A DNA stretch of 64,000 nt from Sphingomonas sp. PP-F2F-A104-K0414 (GCF_004340945.1 NZ_SLYD01000005.1:372001-436000); one strand, 5' to 3'; positions 53,046 through 62,282 are shown, counted from the first letter of the stretch. Notes: generated by a model not told the origin, from the letters alone. Translations and numbers: made by a program.

Positions 53046-54653
53046 ATGACGACTGCCGCAGACATGCTCGCCACGGGCTTCGCCACGCTGCCCGATTTGA
53101 TCCGCGCGCATGCGCTCGAACGCGGGGATCGTACGGCCGTTACCGATGCGCAGGGCAGTATCGACTATCGGACACTCGACTCGACAATGGACCGGGTCGC
53201 GGTAGCGTTGCGGCGCGACGGGGTAGCGCCGGGGACTGCGGTGGCGATCGTCGCGGCGCCGACGACGGACTATGCCGCGGTATTCCTTGGTGCGGTACGG
53301 GCGGGGTGTGTGGCGACGCCGATCGCTCCGTCCGCTACGCCGGCGGCGATCGCGGCGATGATTGCGGATAGCGGAGCGCCGATCGTGTTCCTGGATGCGG
53401 AGAATGCGCGGACTTTGGAAGGGCAACTGTTGATGGCCCGCGTGGTCTTGTTCCCCCGCGAAGGCGGGGGCCCAGACTGGGGCCCCGCCTTCGCGGGGGA
53501 ACAAGCTTTTCAGGCTTTTGAGGATTGGCTCGCTCCCGATGGCGCCAAACCCACCCCCGTTGCAATCTCGCCCGAAGACCCGTTCAACATAATCTACTCC
53601 TCCGGCACGACCGGCACGCCGAAGGGCATCGTCCAGAGCCACGCGATGCGCTGGGCTCACATTTCGCGCAACACCGCCGCGGGGTTCGACACCGCGGTGA
53701 CGATGATCGCCACGCCGCTCTATTCGAACACCACGCTGGTCAGCTTCCTGCCGACGCTCGGCTGGGGCGGCACCGTAGTGCTGATGAAGAAGTTCGAGGC
53801 ACGCGCGTATCTCGACCTCGCAGAGCGCTACCGCGCGACGCACACGATGCTGGTCCCGGTCCAGTATCAGCGGATCATGGCGCTGCCTGACTTCGATGAC
53901 TTCGACCTGTCCGCGTTCCGCTTCAAGACCAGCACCAGCGCGCCCTTTTCCGCCGCGCTGAAGGCAGACGTCGTCGCGCGCTGGCCGGGATTGCTGGTCG
54001 AATTTTACGGTATGACCGAGGGTGGCGCGAGTTGCGCGCTGAACGCGACCGCCAACCCGACCAAGCTCCACACCGTCGGCCAGCCGATGCCGGGCCACGA
54101 GATCCGCCTGATCGACGACGAGGGCAACGAAGTCGCGCCGGGCGAGATGGGCGAGGTCGTCGGCCGCAGCGCGGCGATGATGAACGGCTATCACGGCCGT
54201 ACCGAGGCGACGCGCGACGCCGAATGGCATGACGCGGACGGCAACCGCTATATCCGCCACGGCGACGTCGGGCGGTTCGACGAAGAAGGTTTTCTCACGC
54301 TGATGGACCGGAAGAAGGACCTGATCATCTCGGGCGGGTTCAACATCTATCCGTCTGATCTGGAGGCGGTGTTGGCGCAGCATCCCGCGGTGGCGGACTG
54401 CGCGGTGATTGGGGTTCCGTCGGAGGCGTGGGGCGAGACGCCGGTGGGGTTCTATGTGCCGCGAAACGGTACGACCGAGAATCCGTCCGCGATCCTAACT
54501 TGGGCAAACGCACAAGTCGGCAAGACGCAGCGACTGTCCGCCCTCCATGTCGCGGACGAACTGCCCCGCAGCGCGATCGGCAAAGTGCTCAAGCGCGAAC
54601 TGCGGGATCGGCTGAGCGCGTCCCCGACATCCCCGCCCGCTCCGTCATCCTGA
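53046..54653 (+). CDS. AMP-binding acyl-CoA synthetase with an in-frame repeat insertion
   Basis: A 535-residue ANL-family ligase that activates a carboxylic acid to its CoA thioester. The motifs are IIYSSGTTGTPKGIVQSHAM (P loop), FYGMTEGGASC, RHGDVGRFDEEGFLTLMDRKKD and the terminal SAIGKVLKRELRDRL with the catalytic Lys. Residues about 134-153 (VLFPREGGGPDWGPAFAGEQ) are encoded by a 59-base palindrome at 53447-53505 and do not belong to the family. They lie in a variable region before the P loop, so activity may persist. The stop codon is supplied by the next palindrome. Confidence 0.93.
   Translation: MTTAADMLATGFATLPDLIRAHALERGDRTAVTDAQGSIDYRTLDSTMDRVAVALRRDGVAPGTAVAIVAAPTTDYAAVFLGAVRAGCVATPIAPSATPAAIAAMIADSGAPIVFLDAENARTLEGQLLMARVVLFPREGGGPDWGPAFAGEQAFQAFEDWLAPDGAKPTPVAISPEDPFNIIYSSGTTGTPKGIVQSHAMRWAHISRNTAAGFDTAVTMIATPLYSNTTLVSFLPTLGWGGTVVLMKKFEARAYLDLAERYRATHTMLVPVQYQRIMALPDFDDFDLSAFRFKTSTSAPFSAALKADVVARWPGLLVEFYGMTEGGASCALNATANPTKLHTVGQPMPGHEIRLIDDEGNEVAPGEMGEVVGRSAAMMNGYHGRTEATRDAEWHDADGNRYIRHGDVGRFDEEGFLTLMDRKKDLIISGGFNIYPSDLEAVLAQHPAVADCAVIGVPSEAWGETPVGFYVPRNGTTENPSAILTWANAQVGKTQRLSALHVADELPRSAIGKVLKRELRDRLSASPTSPPAPSS
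53447..53505. repeat. Palindrome of the CCCGCGAAGGCGGG family inside a coding sequence
   Basis: The left arm CTTGTTCCCCCGCGAAGGCG (and GGG) is complementary over 23 bases to the right arm, which ends CGCGGGGGAACAAG. The centre is GCCCAGACTGGG. The copies at 29234 and 32431, in intergenic regions, differ by only a few bases. Here the element is translated within the acyl-CoA synthetase. Confidence 0.88.
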
Positions 54654-54726
54654 CGAAAGTCAGGATCCAGGATTACGATTGCTGGCGCATCTGGCTCTGG
54701 ATCCTGGGTCGAGCCCAGGATGACGG
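54642..54726. repeat. Palindrome of the CCGTCATCCTGACGAAAGTC family
   Basis: CCGTCATCCTGACGAAAGTCAGGATCCAG at the left faces CTGGATCCTGGGTCGAGCCCAGGATGACGG. The first twelve bases encode the last residues and the TGA stop codon of the acyl-CoA synthetase. Other members are at 28820, 33190 and 58406. Confidence 0.85.
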
Positions 54727-54743
54727 AGGATGAAAGGACCATG

Positions 54744-55520
54744 ATGACCAATCTCAAACAGGCGATCGATACGCTGGTGCGGACCGAAAATGGCTGGCGC
54801 GGGACGGTGCCGGAGAATTGGCTGCAGGGCCGAACGGCATATGGTGGCTTCTCCGCCGCGCTCGCGCTCCATGCCGCGCAGCAGTCCGATGTCGACCTGC
54901 CGCCGCTGCGGTCTGCGCAGGTATCGTTTATCGGGCCACTGTCGGGCGAGATCGTGATTCGGGCGAGCCGGTTGCGGCGCGGTCGCAATGCCGCGTTCGT
55001 CCAGGCGGATGTCGAGAGCGCGGCGGGACTGGGGCTACGGGCGACGTTCGTGTTCATGGGTGCGGTGGAGTCGCGGGTCGATCACCAAACCGGTCGCGCG
55101 CCGGACTTTCCGATGCCGGAGCCCGATACGCAGACGTTCCGCGGCCACAGCGCGGTCGCGTTTTCGCGCAACTTCGATCTACTCGATCGCCGCGACGACA
55201 GCGTCGGGCCGGCGGAATGGCTCCGCTGGGCCCGGCTGGTCGAGCGCGATGGCCTTGATCCGATGGTCGAGCTGATCGCGATCGCGGACTGCCTGCCGCC
55301 TGCCGCACTGAAGTTGCTTGGCGGCCCTGCCCCGCTCAGTTCGATGACGTGGCTGCTCAACATCCTCGGGCCGCAGCCCTTGACGCGCGACGGCTGGTGG
55401 CTGCTCCGCGCGACTACCGACTACACGCGGGAGGGGAGTTCGAGCCAGCAGATGGCGATCTGGAACGCCGACGGCACGCCGGTTGCCGAACAGATGCAGA
55501 GCGTCGCGATCTTCGCCTGA
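54744..55520 (+). CDS. Acyl-CoA thioesterase, double hot-dog (TesB-like)
   Basis: A 258-residue thioesterase with two hot-dog halves. The first half holds ENWLQGRTAYGGFSAALALHAA and the second ends in TTDYTREGSSSQQMAIWNADG with the usual strand pattern. The family hydrolyses acyl-CoA esters. Two ATGs are next to each other (54741 and 54744); AAAGGA upstream is better spaced for the second. It stands after the acyl-CoA synthetase on the same strand, separated by a palindrome, and fits the acyl-CoA theme of the region. Confidence 0.88.
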   Translation: MTNLKQAIDTLVRTENGWRGTVPENWLQGRTAYGGFSAALALHAAQQSDVDLPPLRSAQVSFIGPLSGEIVIRASRLRRGRNAAFVQADVESAAGLGLRATFVFMGAVESRVDHQTGRAPDFPMPEPDTQTFRGHSAVAFSRNFDLLDRRDDSVGPAEWLRWARLVERDGLDPMVELIAIADCLPPAALKLLGGPAPLSSMTWLLNILGPQPLTRDGWWLLRATTDYTREGSSSQQMAIWNADGTPVAEQMQSVAIFA

Positions 55521-55640
55521 ACTTCGCGTGTTCGACATATCTTGCGACACATTGGCGGCGCGGCGGCAAAAGCCTGAGACAACCAGGGTTTAGACCGGCG
55601 TTATTCGATGGGAATTCGTCCCACTCAGCCGGAGTTCGAC

Positions 55641-56171
55641 ATGCGCAAGACCGTCCTCACCCTGATGCTCGCCGCCAGCGCGATCACGTCCGCTGCCAGT
55701 GCGCAAACCGCCCTTACCCCTACGCCGCGTCCGCCGATGCATCAGGATGCCAACCGCGACGGTGTCGCCACGCGTGCTGAAGCGATCGCACAGGCCGATG
55801 GGCGGTTCGCGCAGATGGATACCGACCGTGACGGCCGAGTGACCGCCGGCGAGATGCGCGCATATCGGACCGCGATGCACGACCGAATGATCGCCAGCGG
55901 TCGCGACGTGCCGGTGCCGCCGCCGGGTGGTGCCAAGCATGACGGCATGGGTCGCCGGATGGATCCGAACGGCGACGGGAGCGTGACCCGCGAAGAGTTC
56001 GAGGCGCGCGCGCTCAAGCGGTTCGACCGGATGGACGCCAATCACGACGGCACGATCGACGCGACCGAGCGCGCCAATGCCGCCGAGATGCGCCACGTCG
56101 ATCGTCGCGAACGTCGCGAAGGCGTCACCCCGCCCGCGCCAACGACACCAGCGCCCGCTCCTGCTCAATAA
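55641..56171 (+). CDS. Secreted EF-hand calcium-binding protein
   Basis: A 176-residue protein with a Sec signal peptide (MRKTVLTLMLAASAITSAAS, cleavage after ASA near residue 21). Four EF-hand loops are visible, starting at Asp36 (DANRDGVATRAE), Asp60 (DTDRDGRVTAGE), Asp108 (DPNGDGSVTREE) and Asp132 (DANHDGTIDATE). A Pro/Ala-rich tail follows. It probably binds calcium in the periplasm. It lies upstream of a two-component pair on the same strand with a 50-base gap, so joint expression is possible. GGAG precedes the start at 55641. Confidence 0.88.
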   Translation: MRKTVLTLMLAASAITSAASAQTALTPTPRPPMHQDANRDGVATRAEAIAQADGRFAQMDTDRDGRVTAGEMRAYRTAMHDRMIASGRDVPVPPPGGAKHDGMGRRMDPNGDGSVTREEFEARALKRFDRMDANHDGTIDATERANAAEMRHVDRRERREGVTPPAPTTPAPAPAQ

Positions 56172-56222
56172 TTCGGAAAGGTGGGAGGCACCACGTCCCG
56201 GTGCTTCCCCTGGACAGCCGCC

Positions 56223-56960
56223 ATGCTAGACACTGCCCCGATGGGAGATATGCCGCATCTGCTGCTCGTCGACGACGAGCGCTCGATCCGTGAGCCGCTG
56301 GCCGCGTACCTCACCAAACAGGGGTTTCGCGTTACGCAGGCGGGTGATGCGGAGAGCGCAAGAACGCGGCTGACGGCGTATGCGATCGATCTCGTCATTC
56401 TCGATATCATGATGCCGGGCGAGGACGGGCTGTCGCTGTGCCGCCACATCGCCGCGACCAGTGACGTGCCGGTTATCCTGCTGACCGCGCGGACCGAGGA
56501 GACCGACCGGATCGTCGGGCTCGAAATGGGCGCGGACGATTACGTCGTGAAGCCGTTCTCGCCGCGCGAGCTGGCGACGCGCGTGAAAGTCATTTTACGC
56601 CGCGCGACCGCGGGCGGGGCGCGGCAACATGCGCCCGAGGCGAACGCTTATGCCTTTGCCGGCTGGGTGCTGAAATCGGGCGAGCGCGCGCTGGTCGACC
56701 GCGAGGGCGTGTCGGTGCCGCTGTCGACCGGCGAGTATAATCTGCTGCTCGCGCTGGTAACGCGGCCGCGCCAAGTGCTCACGCGCGACCAGTTGCTCGA
56801 CCTGACGCAGGGACGCGAGGCCGCGGCGTTCGATCGCGCGGTCGACAATCAGGTCAGCCGGTTGCGACGCAAGATCGAGACCGATGCCAAGACGCCCGAG
56901 TTGATCAAGACGGTCTGGGGTGGCGGCTATACGCTGGCCGCCGAAGTGACCCGCCTGTGA
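56223..56960 (+). CDS. OmpR/PhoB-family response regulator
   Basis: A 245-residue response regulator. The receiver domain has the acidic pair in LLVDDERSI, phospho-acceptor Asp61 in VILDIMMPGEDG, Thr in LLTARTEET and Lys in VVKPFSPREL. The winged-helix effector domain begins near residue 130 and contains LSTGEYNLLLALVTRPRQVL and FDRAVDNQVSRLRRKIE ending in TVWGGGYTLA. Several ATGs lie close together (56223, 56241, 56250); the first is chosen. It precedes its histidine kinase. Confidence 0.94.
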   Translation: MLDTAPMGDMPHLLLVDDERSIREPLAAYLTKQGFRVTQAGDAESARTRLTAYAIDLVILDIMMPGEDGLSLCRHIAATSDVPVILLTARTEETDRIVGLEMGADDYVVKPFSPRELATRVKVILRRATAGGARQHAPEANAYAFAGWVLKSGERALVDREGVSVPLSTGEYNLLLALVTRPRQVLTRDQLLDLTQGREAAAFDRAVDNQVSRLRRKIETDAKTPELIKTVWGGGYTLAAEVTRL

Positions 56961-56998
56961 TCTCGCGCCTGTGATTACCCGCCCGTGATCATACGCTC

Positions 56999-58372
56999 AT
57001 GACCCGCCCCTGGCCGCGGAATCTGGCCGGGCAGATGGCGTTGCTGATCGCGCTCGCACTGTTCGTCGCGCAGGCGATCAACTTCGGTCTGGTCCTGCGC
57101 GATCGGATCGAGTTTCGCCTTTCGCAGGCGACCCGCCCCGTCGCGACCCGGATCGCCGATGCGCTCGACCGCGAGGCGCATGGCGGGCGTCCCCTGACCG
57201 CGGACCGCGGCCGCGTCCGCCGTCTTCCCGCCGATCCGATCCGACGGATCGGAAACGCCGGAAACGAAAGCCATCCCGAGGTCGCCGCCGAACTTCGCCG
57301 CCAGCTCGCGGATCAGGGCGTGACGGTAGGGCGGATCGATACCGGGCTGCAGCCCTCGACGCTCGACGACGACAGCGACCGCGACAATCGCCGCCGTGCG
57401 GGGATCCGCCGTGGCGAGCGCGATGGCGCCACGCTGTTGATCGCGGTCGAACAGCCCGGCCGCGGCTGGCTGACGATCACCGCGCCGTGGCCGCAACCCG
57501 GCGCGCGTCTGCTGTTCGCGTTGCTGAGCCAGACCGCGATCCTCTACATCATCGTCCTGTTGCCGGTGCTGTGGATCGTCCGCAGGCTGTCGCGACCGCT
57601 GCGCGATCTGCGCGTGGCGGCGGAGCGGTTTCGGCCCGGCGAACCGGGCGCGCCGATGCCGGCGGAAGGGCCCGACGACGTCGCAGCGCTGATCACCGCG
57701 TTCAATGCGTTAAGGCTGCGCGTGACGGGGATGCTCGACGAGAAGGATCGCATGCTCGGCGCGATCGGGCATGATCTGCGCACGCCGCTCGCCGCGCTGC
57801 GGGTGCGGATCGAGTCGGTCGAGGACGACATCGATCGCGCGAAGATGATCGACACCGTCGCTGAAATGAACCGCACGCTCGACGACATCCTGTCGCTGGC
57901 GCGGCTGGGACGACCGAGCGAGCCGCCTACGGATGTCGATCTGGCCGCGTTGGTCGATGCGGTGGTCGAGGATTTTCGCGACATCGGCAGCGAGGTGAGC
58001 TTCGTCGAGGCGGATCGGTTGCGAATGCGGTTGCGGCCGTCGCTGATGCGCCGCGCGGTACGCAACCTGATCGAGAATGCGGTGAAGTATGGTGTCTCGG
58101 CGGAGGTGCGGGTCGAGGCGGGTGCGAAGACCGTGGCCATCGTGGTGGCCGATCAAGGCCCGGGCATTCCCGAGGACCGGATGGGCGACGTGTTCGACGC
58201 CTTCACGCGACTCGAGAGTTCGCGCAACCGCGAAACGGGAGGGATCGGGCTTGGGCTGGCGCTGGCCCGCGCGATCGTGCGCGAGGCTGGGGGAGAAATC
58301 CGGCTGGTGAACCGTGCTCCGTCGGATCAGGCTGGCGGCGGCCTCGACGCGATCATCGAACTCCCGCGCTAG
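56999..58372 (+). CDS. Sensor histidine kinase (OmpR/EnvZ-type pair)
   Basis: A 457-residue membrane histidine kinase with a membrane helix near residues 14-34, a periplasmic loop of about 130 residues rich in Arg and Asp, a second helix at FALLSQTAILYIIVLLPVLW, a HAMP domain (RRLSRPLRDLRVAAERF), the H box with His258 in GHDLRTPLAALR, N box NLIENAVKYGV, DQGPGIPEDRMG and GGIGLGLALARAIVREAGG. The order regulator-kinase and the 38-base gap mark them as partners. The signal is unknown; an EF-hand protein gene just upstream may point to calcium or envelope stress. Confidence 0.95.
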   Translation: MTRPWPRNLAGQMALLIALALFVAQAINFGLVLRDRIEFRLSQATRPVATRIADALDREAHGGRPLTADRGRVRRLPADPIRRIGNAGNESHPEVAAELRRQLADQGVTVGRIDTGLQPSTLDDDSDRDNRRRAGIRRGERDGATLLIAVEQPGRGWLTITAPWPQPGARLLFALLSQTAILYIIVLLPVLWIVRRLSRPLRDLRVAAERFRPGEPGAPMPAEGPDDVAALITAFNALRLRVTGMLDEKDRMLGAIGHDLRTPLAALRVRIESVEDDIDRAKMIDTVAEMNRTLDDILSLARLGRPSEPPTDVDLAALVDAVVEDFRDIGSEVSFVEADRLRMRLRPSLMRRAVRNLIENAVKYGVSAEVRVEAGAKTVAIVVADQGPGIPEDRMGDVFDAFTRLESSRNRETGGIGLGLALARAIVREAGGEIRLVNRAPSDQAGGGLDAIIELPR

Positions 58373-58405
58373 GACAGGTTTGGACTTGGGGCTACGCTAC
58401 CCCAT

Positions 58406-58490
58406 CCGTCATCCTGGGCTCGGGCCAGGATCCAGAGCAACGAAAGCCTCGGCGTGAGGCTCTGGATCCTGACTTTCGTCAGGATGACGG
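58406..58490. repeat. Palindrome of the CCGTCATCCTGACGAAAGTC family
   Basis: CCGTCATCCTGGGCTCGGGC and CCTGACTTTCGTCAGGATGACGG form the ends, and GGATCCAGAG pairs with CTCTGGATCC inside. It lies between the convergent kinase and transporter genes. Confidence 0.85.
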
Positions 58491-58516
58491 GAGGGTTGGG
58501 TCAGTTTGGGGCGCGC

Positions 58517-59815
58517 TCAATCCTCGATGATCTGGCTGTTGGTCCGCGTGTCCTTCATGCGCAGGTAGACGATCAGCGACACGCCGATCATCGCCGTCAC
58601 GTACCAGTAGAACCCGCGCTCCATGCCCTCGTTCTTGAGCCACAGCGCAACATACTCGGCCGTCCCGCCGAACATCGTGTTCGCCAGCGCATACGGCAAC
58701 GCCACGCCCAGCGCGCGGACGTGCGCCGGGAACAGCTCCGCCTTCACCACCGCGTTGATCGCGGTGTAGCCGGTGACGATGAACAACGATCCGACCACCA
58801 GGCCGAACGCCAGATAGGGGTTCGTCGCGGTCTCGAGGACGGTGAAGATCGGCACCGTGCACAGCACGCCGGCGATCCCGAACCCGACCATCAGCGGTTT
58901 CCGCCCAATGCGGTCCGACAACGCCCCCGCCAAGGGCTGGAACGCCGCATACAGCGCTAGCGCCGCGGTCATGATCAGCGTCGCGGATTCGCGGCTGAAC
59001 CCGCTCGTGTTGACTAGGAACTTCTGCATGTACGTAGTGTACGCATAGAAGGCGAGCGTACCGCCGGCGGTGAGCAGCAGCACGGTGAACGCCTCGCGCG
59101 GGTATTTGCTGAACAAGAGCCATCCGCTCGATTTCGGCGTCCCGTCGGCCTTGGCGTTCTGATAGCTCTCGGTCTCGAGCAGACCGCGACGGATGCGGAA
59201 CACGACCAGCGCGAGCACACCGCCGATCGCGAACGGAATGCGCCAGCCCCAGGCGTCGAGCTGGGCCGTGTCCAGCGTCGACTGCAACAGCAATAGCACG
59301 CCGAGCGCGAGCAACTGCCCGGCGATCAGCGTGACGTACTGGAAGCTGGAGAAGAAACCGCGTCGCGACTTGCCCGCCATCTCCGACAGATACACCGCAC
59401 TCGCGCCATATTCGCCGCCGACGCTGAGGCCCTGCATCAATCGCGCGAGGATCAACAACGCCGGCGCAATCCAGCCGATCGTCGCGAAGCCCGGCGTGAT
59501 CGCGATCAGGAACGAGCCCGCACACATCAGCGTCACCGACAGCGTCAGGCCGGATTTGCGCCCGTGGCGATCGGCATAGATGCCCATCACCCACGCGCCG
59601 ATCGGCCGCATCAGGAAGCCGACCGCGAACACCGCGGCGACGCTCATCAGCTGCGCGGTCGCATTGCCCTTGGGGAAGAACACCGGCGCGAAATACAGTC
59701 CGAACGCCGAATAGACATACCAGTCGAACCACTCGACCAGGTTGCCCGCCGACCCGCCGAGGATCGATTTGAGGCGGTGGTTCTTCTCCGGTGGAAGTGT
59801 CGTGCTCGCCATCAT
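58517..59815 (-). CDS. MFS transporter, metabolite:H+ symporter (MHS) type
   Basis: A 432-residue 12-helix carrier of the MHS group (KgtP, ProP, ShiA relatives). Typical are SILGGSAGNLVEWFDWYVYS in helix 1, the loop FLMRPIGAWVMGIYADRHGRK with the MFS motif, and SVGGEYGASAVYLSEMAGKSRRG. The substrate is probably an organic acid or osmolyte, not determinable here. The first ATG at 59815 overlaps the stop of the Dcp-like gene as ATGA; the second ATG at 59812 has a better-spaced GGGAG. The two genes form an operon. Confidence 0.93.
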   Translation of the reverse strand: MMASTTLPPEKNHRLKSILGGSAGNLVEWFDWYVYSAFGLYFAPVFFPKGNATAQLMSVAAVFAVGFLMRPIGAWVMGIYADRHGRKSGLTLSVTLMCAGSFLIAITPGFATIGWIAPALLILARLMQGLSVGGEYGASAVYLSEMAGKSRRGFFSSFQYVTLIAGQLLALGVLLLLQSTLDTAQLDAWGWRIPFAIGGVLALVVFRIRRGLLETESYQNAKADGTPKSSGWLLFSKYPREAFTVLLLTAGGTLAFYAYTTYMQKFLVNTSGFSRESATLIMTAALALYAAFQPLAGALSDRIGRKPLMVGFGIAGVLCTVPIFTVLETATNPYLAFGLVVGSLFIVTGYTAINAVVKAELFPAHVRALGVALPYALANTMFGGTAEYVALWLKNEGMERGFYWYVTAMIGVSLIVYLRMKDTRTNSQIIED

Positions 59816-61947
59816 TTAGCTCCCTGCACAGCTGAAGTTGGGGCGAAGCCGCGCTTCTTGAGCAGCGCGTTCACATCCGGATCGCGGCCTCGGAAGGCGC
59901 GATACGCCTCGGCACGATCGGTCTCGTTCCCCGTCGACAGCAGCAGCTTGGCGAACTTGTCCGCCGTGGCCTTATCCCACGGGCTGCCGGCTTCCTCGAA
60001 CGCCGCGAAGGTGTCCGCGTCCATCGTTTCGGACCAGAGGTAGCTGTAATAGCCCGCGGAATAGCTGTCCGACGCGAACAGATGCTGGAACTGCGGCACG
60101 CGGTGGCGCATCACGAGCTGCTTGGGCATGCCGATCTCGGCGAGCGTCGCGGCCTCGAACTCGTCCGGATCGATCACGCCGTCGGGGACGGTGTGGATCT
60201 TCATGTCGACGATCGCCGACGACAGATATTCGGTGGTCGCGAAGCCTTGGTTGAAGGTCCGCGATTTCTCGATCTTGTCGAGCAGGTCCTGCGGCATCGC
60301 GGCCTTGGTCTGGTAATGCCGCGCGTACTTGTCGAGCACGTCGCGGGTCAGCAGCCAATGCTCGTTCACCTGGCTCGGATATTCGACGAAGTCGCGCGGC
60401 GTCCCGGCGAGCCCCGGATAATAGACGTTCTGGAGCATTGCGTGGATCGCATGGCCGAACTCGTGGAACAGCGTCTGCGCATCGTCTAGGCTGATCAGGA
60501 TCGGCTCGCCAGGCGCACCCTTGGCGAAATTGTTGTTGTTCGACGACAGCACGAGCTGCGCTGGCGCGAGGCCCCGCTGACCACGATACGTGTTCGCCCA
60601 CGCGCCCGATCGCTTACCGGTCCGCGCGAAATCGTCGCGGTAGAACAGCCCGACGTCCTTGCCGGCCTTGTCCGTTACGCTCCACACGCGCATGTTCGGC
60701 TCGAACACGGGAACGGTGCCGGTGATCTCCTTGAAGGTCAGCCCGTACAGCCGGTTGGCGGCGTACAGCGACCCCTGGATGATGTTGCCGAGCTCGAAAT
60801 ACGGCTTCAACTGCGCCTGATCGAGGTCGTACCGGGCTTTCCGCACCTTCTCCTGGTAGAAGCGGTAATCCCACGGCTCGATCGTCAGCGATGTGCCGGC
60901 GACCTTCTGCATGTCTGCGACTTCCTCGGCGACGCGTCCCTTCGCAGCAGGCCAAACGCGCATCATCAGGTCCATCGCCGCAGCAGGCGTCTTCGCCATC
61001 GTGTCCTGCATCCGCCAATCGGCATGCGTCTTGAACCCGAGCAGGTGTGCGCGGTCGGCGCGCAGCTTGACGATCTGCGCGATCGTCGCGTTCGTATCGT
61101 TCGCATCGCCATTGTCGCCACGATTGACGAACGCGCGCCACACCTTCTCGCGCAGCGCACGGTCGGTGGCGTAGGTGAGGACTGGATCGACCGCCGATCG
61201 CGTGTTGACGATCGCAAAGCCCGGCAGCTTCCGCTCGGCAGCGGCAGCCTTGGCGACCGCCTTCACGCTGTCGGGAAGCCCCGCCAGTTGCGCTTCGTCG
61301 GTGACCGAGATCGCCTTGCTCTCGTCGGCGAGCAGCTTCTCGCCGAACGTCGAGAAGGCGGTCGCGAGCTGCTGGTTATACTGCGAGAGCTGCGCCTTCT
61401 GCGCATCGTTCAGCTTGGCGCCCTGGCGCACATAGCTGTCGTAGATCCGAGTCACGAGGCGGATTTGTTGCGCGTTCAACCCGCTCGAATTGCGGCCTGC
61501 GTAGATCGCCTGGATCCGTGCGAACAGCGGCTTGTCGAACGTGATCGCGTCCGACGCCGCGGAGAATTTGGGCGACCATTCGCGGTCGAGCTTCTGATAC
61601 GCAGGCGTGTTCATGTTGCCGGTCATCACGCCGAACAGCGTCATCACCTGCCCATAGCGCTTGCCGGCAAGCTGCATCGGCACGATCGTGTTGGCGAAGG
61701 TCGGCTTGGCCGGATTGTCGGCAATCTTGCGGTAGTCCGCGGTGCGCTCGGCCAGCGTCGTCTCGAACGCTTGCGGGAACAGCTCGGGGCGAACCTTGTC
61801 CCAGGGCGGCACCCCGCCCATCGGGCCGGTCCAATCGGCGAGCAGAGGATTTGCGGCGGGTGTCGTCGTGGCCGCACCAGCCCGCACGACGACGGAGGTA
61901 GACGCCATCAGCGCAACGGCACTGGCGGCGAGGTATAGAAACTGCAC
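59812..61947 (-). CDS. Peptidyl-dipeptidase Dcp-like M3 metallopeptidase, exported
   Basis: A 711-residue M3 peptidase. It carries a signal peptide (MQFLYLAASAVALMASTSVV, ending in VRAGAA), so it should act in the periplasm. The zinc site is His495-Glu-Phe-Gly-His499 in LFHEFGHAIHAM, followed by the third ligand region EYPSQVNEHWLL. The late motif HLFASDSYSAGYYSYLWSE is that of the M3 substrate pocket. Dcp removes dipeptides from C-termini. It is first in a two-gene unit with the MHS transporter. Confidence 0.94.
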   Translation of the reverse strand: MQFLYLAASAVALMASTSVVVRAGAATTTPAANPLLADWTGPMGGVPPWDKVRPELFPQAFETTLAERTADYRKIADNPAKPTFANTIVPMQLAGKRYGQVMTLFGVMTGNMNTPAYQKLDREWSPKFSAASDAITFDKPLFARIQAIYAGRNSSGLNAQQIRLVTRIYDSYVRQGAKLNDAQKAQLSQYNQQLATAFSTFGEKLLADESKAISVTDEAQLAGLPDSVKAVAKAAAAERKLPGFAIVNTRSAVDPVLTYATDRALREKVWRAFVNRGDNGDANDTNATIAQIVKLRADRAHLLGFKTHADWRMQDTMAKTPAAAMDLMMRVWPAAKGRVAEEVADMQKVAGTSLTIEPWDYRFYQEKVRKARYDLDQAQLKPYFELGNIIQGSLYAANRLYGLTFKEITGTVPVFEPNMRVWSVTDKAGKDVGLFYRDDFARTGKRSGAWANTYRGQRGLAPAQLVLSSNNNNFAKGAPGEPILISLDDAQTLFHEFGHAIHAMLQNVYYPGLAGTPRDFVEYPSQVNEHWLLTRDVLDKYARHYQTKAAMPQDLLDKIEKSRTFNQGFATTEYLSSAIVDMKIHTVPDGVIDPDEFEAATLAEIGMPKQLVMRHRVPQFQHLFASDSYSAGYYSYLWSETMDADTFAAFEEAGSPWDKATADKFAKLLLSTGNETDRAEAYRAFRGRDPDVNALLKKRGFAPTSAVQGAK

Positions 61948-62052
61948 ATGGATCTCCCGGTCGATGTACCGGGTAGCATAGTGATAAAGTCACACAGAGG
62001 AAGCCGCGCGGGGCAATTAGCCCCCGCCGGGCTAGCCTAGCATGCTTGACGC

Positions 62053-62235
62053 TCAGTCCAACGGCAGTTCGTCGGTCGCCTGAGTCGCCGCGATTTCGGC
62101 CGCTGCGATCAGCCGCCGCCCCGTTTCCGCAGCCGCCTCGGGGGTCATCGCGATCGCCAGTCCATCGGGTCCATCTAACGTGACCACGCCATTTTCCGCC
62201 GCGGCGACGCCGGGGATGGTTTCAGGCTCCAACAT
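62053..62235 (-). CDS. Small conserved hypothetical protein
   Basis: A 60-residue acidic protein: MLEPETIPGVAAAENGVVTL, then LDGPDGLAIAMTPEAAAETG and a helix RRLIAAAEIAATQ. The pattern of a short strand pair followed by a helix is seen in small sphingomonad proteins of unknown role. It is about 50 bases downstream of the Crp/Fnr gene on the same strand, so the two may be co-transcribed. Codon use is typical, but the ribosome binding site is weak. Confidence 0.5.
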   Translation of the reverse strand: MLEPETIPGVAAAENGVVTLDGPDGLAIAMTPEAAAETGRRLIAAAEIAATQATDELPLD

Positions 62236-62282
62236 GATCGCGCTCCCGGCAGCGGTCCCCTCGACAAGCTGCTTGGTTACAG

